Source of the DNA: Sneathia sanguinegens
GTDB lineage: Bacteria; Fusobacteriota; Fusobacteriia; Fusobacteriales; Leptotrichiaceae
DNA length: 64,000 bases
Strand: one strand, 5' to 3'
Assembly (NCBI RefSeq): GCF_042033325.1
Contig: NZ_CP160095.1
Shown: one piece after another, positions 59,591 to 64,000 of the stretch
Position numbering within the stretch: the first letter of the stretch is position 1
How the letters are laid out: each line of letters begins with the position of its first letter
Position numbers and translations under genes: made by a program
Notes under the pieces: generated by a model
Database searches by the model: none
What the model saw: the letters and a program-made list of their open reading frames with translations, nothing else
What the model was told of the DNA's origin: nothing

Positions 59591-62551
59591 TTAAAATATG
59601 TAGATTAAACTTGAGGATAAACCAAATTTTTTATTGGTATTAAATTTAAAATTATTAGAAATAGAAAAATTCTTATTTAATGTGTATTTTAACATTAAAT
59701 TATAATCTAAATTATGTTTTTTTAAATTCTGCCCTTTTAATTTAAAATTTACTCCATTAAGTTTTGCATTAAGTTCTATAGTATCTTTAGGATAAAAAGA
59801 ATAATCTAAAGAATTAATAATATTTAAGTTTTTTAATTTAACATTGGCTTCAAGTCCAAAATTAATTTGATATAAATTTAATATATTATTTGTTAAGCTT
59901 AAAGCAAATTGTTTGAAATTTTTTTCCTTTATTTTTTCTTTAATGTCAAAAATATTTATATTTGAATAGTTAAGACCTAATTTAGGGCTTAAACTTAAGC
60001 CATCAAAGATATTTATATTGTATTTAGCTTGAGAATTTATAATAAATTCTCTTGTTTTGAAATTTGAATTAATTTTTATTTCATTTTTATTTAAGGCTCT
60101 AGTAACAGAGTTATCTCCAAGATTAATTCCAAAATTAGTTAGAAATTCAAAATTATTTTTTCTAAATATTGGAGTTAAATTGAAATTAAAACTTGTATTA
60201 TTTATAGTGTTAGTTAAAGAATCATTAAAAAAGTTGTAATAACTATTATATATTCCCAAAGCAAAGGCTAGTGAAAAATCATTTTTAATTTGCTTATTTA
60301 GTCCTAGACTTAAGCCATTAATATTTCTTGAAAACTTAGTGAATTTCTTGTTATCCTTTAAATTAAAAGAATTATATGAATTAATGTAAAAACTATTAAA
60401 GGGTTTATGACTAATTTCGTTTAAATAGTTTTTAGATATTTGATTAAAAATATCTATATTTTCACTAATAAAGCTTGTATAATTATCGGTAAAAATAGAA
60501 GATATAGCTTCAGCTTGGCTTTTAGCTACAATATTACCTAAAGAAAATAGAGGTTTATTGCTTGTCTTATATTCTTTATAGAAATCTCTAGTATTTTGAT
60601 TATAAATTGGAATATTTCTGAGTTGTTCTTCACTCAAATTTTCTAATGAAATAAAGTATTTTTTTGAGTTATCTGTTAAAGTATACTTTTTATTTTCATT
60701 TGAACTTTTTTCTTCCTTAAGTTTAAGAAAAATATTTTCAAAATCATTGTCACTAATTTCTGTTTTTTTAGCAATAATTTCAAAATCGTTTAAATTATTA
60801 TCAGAAGCTTCTACTCTAAATTTATCTTTTATGATTATTTCGTTTCCCTGTAATTTTGCATTTTTTGAAAAAATTGTTTTTGAATTTTTTTGAGCATAAT
60901 AATTATTTAAGGTAACTGCATTTTCAAAAATAGTAGTTCCTTCATTAATTACATCATTTTTAATAGTGCTATTGTTAGCTTTAAAAATCCCCTTATCAAA
61001 AATTTCATATTTAGAATTACTATCATTTTTTAATTCTAAAGTACCATTTAATATTTGTGTATTTGTATGATAATGTTGTTTACCACTTAAAATTATTGTA
61101 CCAGCACCATCTTTTCTAAGCCCAGCTTGAGCAATATTATTATAATATTTTTTTTCTGAATCTAACACAAGGGGCATACGATATTTTAATCTTTTTCCCT
61201 GAGAATATATGGGTACTTCTATTGATGAATTGTTATTTCCGTCACCTTCAAGACCTCCATAAATATCATTTGACCATTCATAAGTTGAGTTTGGAATATT
61301 AAGATAGAAATATATATTTCCTTTTTTATCTTTAATTTTATCAGGCATATCAGAATAAAATTCCTCTTCTTCTATAAGACCTGCATTCAATGCACCTATT
61401 CCATTTAAGGCTTTTTGGTTATCTACAACACCCCAACCTATATAAGGATCAAGATATTTGTTGCTAGCTTTTGTTGTAGTTAATATTATTTGTTTAATTT
61501 GATTATATCTTAAAAAAGGAAATTTCTTTTTTAATTCATATGCTAGTCTTGTTACACGAGGAGCCGCATAGCTAGATCCCATATCAACACCATTATCCTT
61601 GATATGTTTTATAAAGCCATCTTGGGCTACAACGAAAGAACGGAGTAACATGGCTTTTGAATCTCCATAATTTTCATGTACTTGAAGTTCATAATAATTT
61701 TCATCCTTATATGTTAAAAGATTCCTAATTTTAGGAAGATTACTATTAGGTAAATTTTTAAAAGTTTCAGGTCTTATAATATTTTTCACATAAATAATAT
61801 CATTTCTAGCTATTTTTTGTAATTCAGGACTCATAAATTGATAAAGATTTATACTGTGTGCTGTTAACCAATTAGTGTAGTCATCTTTATCACTCATATT
61901 TCCTAAAGATTTAATTCTTAATTGTCTATTTTGTGTATAATTTTTATCAAATAAAAGTCTTGAAAAATATTCATGATATACATCATGAGAGCTAGTTATT
62001 TTATCTAAACTATCTATATATTCAGATTTATCATTAACTTTATTAGCTAAATAAATATTTGAATTAGTGAAACCATATGACATATTTATAATTCCAGTAG
62101 CATTATAGTTAGCGTAAATATCTCGTTGATTATATAAAATTAAATCATCTTTGTTAAATATTCTTTCATTGTCATCTAATTTATTATTTAAATTAGAATC
62201 TAAAAAAGAAATGGTAACAAATAATGGATGTGCTTGCTCAAAATAAGACAAATTATTAAAATTTTTTGTTTTTGAAAGATTTAGTTGAGAAATAATAGGG
62301 TACTTAGGAATTGCTTCAAAAATATGTACAGTATTATTAGGATCAACAAAAATATTTTCATTAGTCTTTTCTTTTAAAGGTTCATTGTTAATGGGGATTT
62401 CCTCATGTTGTAAATTTTGTTTTGGAATTTCTTTTATTGTTGTAAGTTCGTTTTTGTTATTTTGTTTGTTTTCCTCATTGTTAGTTTTTTGTATAGTGGA
62501 ACAAGATATTAAACTAAATAATGAAAAATAAATAAATATATTTTTTATCAT
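59591..62551 (-). CDS. Degenerate subtilase autotransporter (missing catalytic His region)
   Basis: A 986-residue protein with lipobox (LISC, Cys17), a subtilase-like passenger, autotransporter repeat (TIILSGKQHYHTNTQ) and a C-terminal barrel ending SLIYIF. The Ser site is present (MGSSYAAPRV, Ser327), NMSYG at 156-160, and an Asp-like site at ISFLDSN (Asp118). Between Asp and NMSYG only about 40 residues lie, against about 250 in the neighbouring protease, and no HG motif is found, so the catalytic His is missing. It is probably inactive as a protease but could keep a binding role. The start has AGGTGG. Its promoter is divergent from that of the PTS operon. Confidence 0.85.
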   Translation of the reverse strand: MIKNIFIYFSLFSLISCSTIQKTNNEENKQNNKNELTTIKEIPKQNLQHEEIPINNEPLKEKTNENIFVDPNNTVHIFEAIPKYPIISQLNLSKTKNFNNLSYFEQAHPLFVTISFLDSNLNNKLDDNERIFNKDDLILYNQRDIYANYNATGIINMSYGFTNSNIYLANKVNDKSEYIDSLDKITSSHDVYHEYFSRLLFDKNYTQNRQLRIKSLGNMSDKDDYTNWLTAHSINLYQFMSPELQKIARNDIIYVKNIIRPETFKNLPNSNLPKIRNLLTYKDENYYELQVHENYGDSKAMLLRSFVVAQDGFIKHIKDNGVDMGSSYAAPRVTRLAYELKKKFPFLRYNQIKQIILTTTKASNKYLDPYIGWGVVDNQKALNGIGALNAGLIEEEEFYSDMPDKIKDKKGNIYFYLNIPNSTYEWSNDIYGGLEGDGNNNSSIEVPIYSQGKRLKYRMPLVLDSEKKYYNNIAQAGLRKDGAGTIILSGKQHYHTNTQILNGTLELKNDSNSKYEIFDKGIFKANNSTIKNDVINEGTTIFENAVTLNNYYAQKNSKTIFSKNAKLQGNEIIIKDKFRVEASDNNLNDFEIIAKKTEISDNDFENIFLKLKEEKSSNENKKYTLTDNSKKYFISLENLSEEQLRNIPIYNQNTRDFYKEYKTSNKPLFSLGNIVAKSQAEAISSIFTDNYTSFISENIDIFNQISKNYLNEISHKPFNSFYINSYNSFNLKDNKKFTKFSRNINGLSLGLNKQIKNDFSLAFALGIYNSYYNFFNDSLTNTINNTSFNFNLTPIFRKNNFEFLTNFGINLGDNSVTRALNKNEIKINSNFKTREFIINSQAKYNINIFDGLSLSPKLGLNYSNINIFDIKEKIKEKNFKQFALSLTNNILNLYQINFGLEANVKLKNLNIINSLDYSFYPKDTIELNAKLNGVNFKLKGQNLKKHNLDYNLMLKYTLNKNFSISNNFKFNTNKKFGLSSSLIYIF

Positions 62552-62578
62552 AAGCCACCTTTCTATGTAATAATGTTA

Positions 62579-62607
62579 ATTATATCAAATTAAAATTTAT
62601 AAGACAA
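62579..62607 (-). promoter_or_regulatory. Predicted promoter of the degenerate autotransporter
   Basis: On the minus strand TTGTCT (62607-62602), 17 bases, TATAAT (62584-62579), with an extended TGA before the -10. Confidence 0.7.
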
Positions 62608-62653
62608 GAGTAGTAGTAAAACGGTTTTTTTTAGTATAAAAGAAAAAAAATTT

Positions 62654-62681
62654 TTGAAATATTAGAAATATGTTGTATACT
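62654..62681 (+). promoter_or_regulatory. Predicted promoter of the PTS operon
   Basis: TTGAAA (62654-62659), 16 bases, TATACT (62676-62681), about 47 bases before the ATG at 62729. Confidence 0.6.
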
Positions 62682-62728
62682 TTAAATGAAATTGTGTTAA
62701 AACAAAATTTAAGAAAGGAAGTGAATGT

Positions 62729-63712
62729 ATGGTAGGTATTATCATAGCTACTCACGGAGAATTTGCTAAAGGTATACTACAATCAGCAAACATGGTGTTC
62801 GGAGAACAAGAAAAAGTTTGTGCTTGTACATTTATGCCTAATGAAGGACCAGATGATATAAAAGCTAAGATGCAAAAAGCAATAGACTCTTTTGATGCAA
62901 CAGATGAAGTCTTGTTTTTAGTAGATTTGTGGTCAGGGACTCCTTTTAATCAAGCAAGTTTGTTACTTGATGCTCACAAAGATAAATGGGCGATTGTTTC
63001 AGGGTTAAATTTACCTATGTTAATCGAAGCTATTAGCTTAAGAGAAGATGTAGATAAAGCACATGAAATAGCAGCAAATATTTTGACTAGTGCAAGAGAA
63101 GATATTAAAGTCTTACCTGAAAGTATTGAACCTAAGAAGGAACAAAACCAAGCTGGAGGTTCAATGAAGGGAACTATACCAGAAGGTACAGTAATTGGAG
63201 ATGGAAAGATAAAATATGTTTTAGCTCGTGTAGATACAAGATTATTACATGGTCAAGTTGCTACTTCATGGGTAAAAGATACTAGACCTGATAGAATTAT
63301 AGTAGTTTCTGACAAAGTTTCTAAAGATACTTTGAGAAAGAAAATGATAGAACAAGCTACACCACCAGGTGTTAAGGCTCATGTTGTTCCAATATCAAAA
63401 ATGGCAGAAGTAGCAAAAGATCCTCGTTTTGGAAATACCAAAGCATTACTATTATTTGAATCACCAGAAGATGCTTTATTAGCTTATGAAAGTGGTGTTA
63501 AATATAATACACTTAATTTGGGATCAATAGCACATTATGCAGGAAAAGTAGTTGTTACAAAAGTCTTTTCAATGGATGAAAAAGATGTTTCTAGCTTGAA
63601 AAAATTGATGTCTATGGGAGTTAAGATGGATGTTAGAAAAGTTCCTTCAGATACTCCAGAAAATATTGACGCTATTCTTGAAAAAGCAGAAAAAGAATTA
63701 AAGAATAAATAG
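62729..63712 (+). CDS. manX: PTS mannose-family EIIAB component
   Basis: A 327-residue fused IIA-IIB protein. The IIA part has the phosphorylated His in ATHGEF (His9), and the IIB part has RVDTRLLHGQVATSW with its active His. A Gly/Pro-rich linker joins them (about 130-160). It takes phosphate from HPr and passes it to the incoming sugar. It shares its operon with the IIC gene just downstream. ATG follows AAGGAAG. The sugar cannot be told from sequence; mannose, glucosamine or related amino sugars are typical. Confidence 0.92.
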   Translation: MVGIIIATHGEFAKGILQSANMVFGEQEKVCACTFMPNEGPDDIKAKMQKAIDSFDATDEVLFLVDLWSGTPFNQASLLLDAHKDKWAIVSGLNLPMLIEAISLREDVDKAHEIAANILTSAREDIKVLPESIEPKKEQNQAGGSMKGTIPEGTVIGDGKIKYVLARVDTRLLHGQVATSWVKDTRPDRIIVVSDKVSKDTLRKKMIEQATPPGVKAHVVPISKMAEVAKDPRFGNTKALLLFESPEDALLAYESGVKYNTLNLGSIAHYAGKVVVTKVFSMDEKDVSSLKKLMSMGVKMDVRKVPSDTPENIDAILEKAEKELKNK

Positions 63713-63721
63713 GGAGGAAAT

Positions 63722-64000
63722 ATGAACGGATTAACAATTGTGTTAATTATTATAGTTGCCCTTCTTGCAGGTATGGAAGGTATACTTGATCAATTTCAAT
63801 TTCACCAACCAATAGTTGCATGTACACTAATAGGTTTAGTGTCAGGGCACTTAACAGAAGGGATTATCTTAGGTGGATCTCTTCAAATGATAGCACTTGG
63901 TTGGGCAAATATAGGTGCAGCTGTTGCTCCAGATGCAGCTTTAGCTTCTGTAGCTTCAGGTATAATTATGGTACTTGCATTAAGTGGACCTAATGCAGAT
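63722..64000 (+). CDS. manY: PTS mannose-family EIIC component, partial
   Basis: An open frame from the ATG at 63722 (after GGGAGGA) to the right edge, 93 codons. It encodes MNGLTIVLIIIVALLAGMEG and continues with hydrophobic segments and LGGSLQMIALGWANIGAAVAP-like motif of the mannose-family IIC (the conserved GGxxQ(M) and WxNxGA pattern). It is the membrane channel subunit of the sugar transporter and is cut by the window edge. IID should follow. Confidence 0.9.
   Translation, partial: MNGLTIVLIIIVALLAGMEGILDQFQFHQPIVACTLIGLVSGHLTEGIILGGSLQMIALGWANIGAAVAPDAALASVASGIIMVLALSGPNAD

Noticed and set aside
62552..62728. Catabolite-response element before the PTS operon
   Set aside because: No convincing cre-like palindrome was found in the divergent promoter region.

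Overview
The window is very AT-rich chromosomal DNA from a diderm bacterium, most likely family Leptotrichiaceae of the Fusobacteriota (Sneathia, Streptobacillus or Leptotrichia-like). Outer-membrane machinery (BamA, TamB, an OmpA-family protein, subtilase autotransporters) occurs beside features more usual in monoderms (short YidC, GatCAB, a PASTA-carrying penicillin-binding protein, RqcP). The placement comes from gene content and composition only; no database search was possible.

The chromosomal origin lies at about 48.2-48.6 kb, between dnaA (minus) and rpmH (plus). It holds a row of DnaA boxes of the form TTNTCAACA, all in one orientation, next to an AT-rich unwinding region. Left of it nearly every gene is on the minus strand, and to the right most are on the plus strand, as expected for genes co-oriented with replication.

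Layout. 1-6.1 kb: tamB-bamA (bamA runs off the left edge). 6.2-8.25 kb: a restriction-modification island with an intact Bsp6I-like endonuclease, a C5-cytosine methyltransferase broken by one frameshift, and a NUDIX gene continuous with the methyltransferase frame. 8.3-28.3 kb: a dense minus-strand housekeeping series running ftsK, mreB, scpB, rluB, gatCAB, PBP, priA, def, fmt, rex, a CBS protein, apt, an IS200-like HUH protein, coaE, engB, a DUF2207 protein, a TPR protein and ttcA. 28.4-31.6 kb: an OmpA-family protein, rplS and L-serine dehydratase. 31.7-39.5 kb: a divergent locus with an AraC regulator, cupin, methyltransferase and MetE on one side and a heterodimeric ABC transporter on the other, sharing a 30-bp perfect palindrome that reads as a promoter on both strands. 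39.5-41.3 kb: class B acid phosphatase and a ten-tRNA operon with a near-perfect consensus promoter. 41.3-48.2 kb: dnaA, yaaA, recF, a DciA-like gene, mfd, a lipoprotein and rqcP. 48.6-52.1 kb: rpmH, rnpA, yidD, yidC, jag, mnmE. 52.3-62.6 kb: surface genes, namely a beta-barrel protein, a subtilase autotransporter split by an in-frame stop, and a convergent second autotransporter that has lost the catalytic His region. 62.7 kb to the end: a mannose-family PTS operon running off the right edge.

The points most worth checking are the restriction system with a disrupted methyltransferase inside an inverted-repeat-flanked locus, the HUH transposase-like gene locked inside a housekeeping operon, the symmetric promoter/operator of the AraC-MetE-ABC locus, and the two damaged autotransporters.
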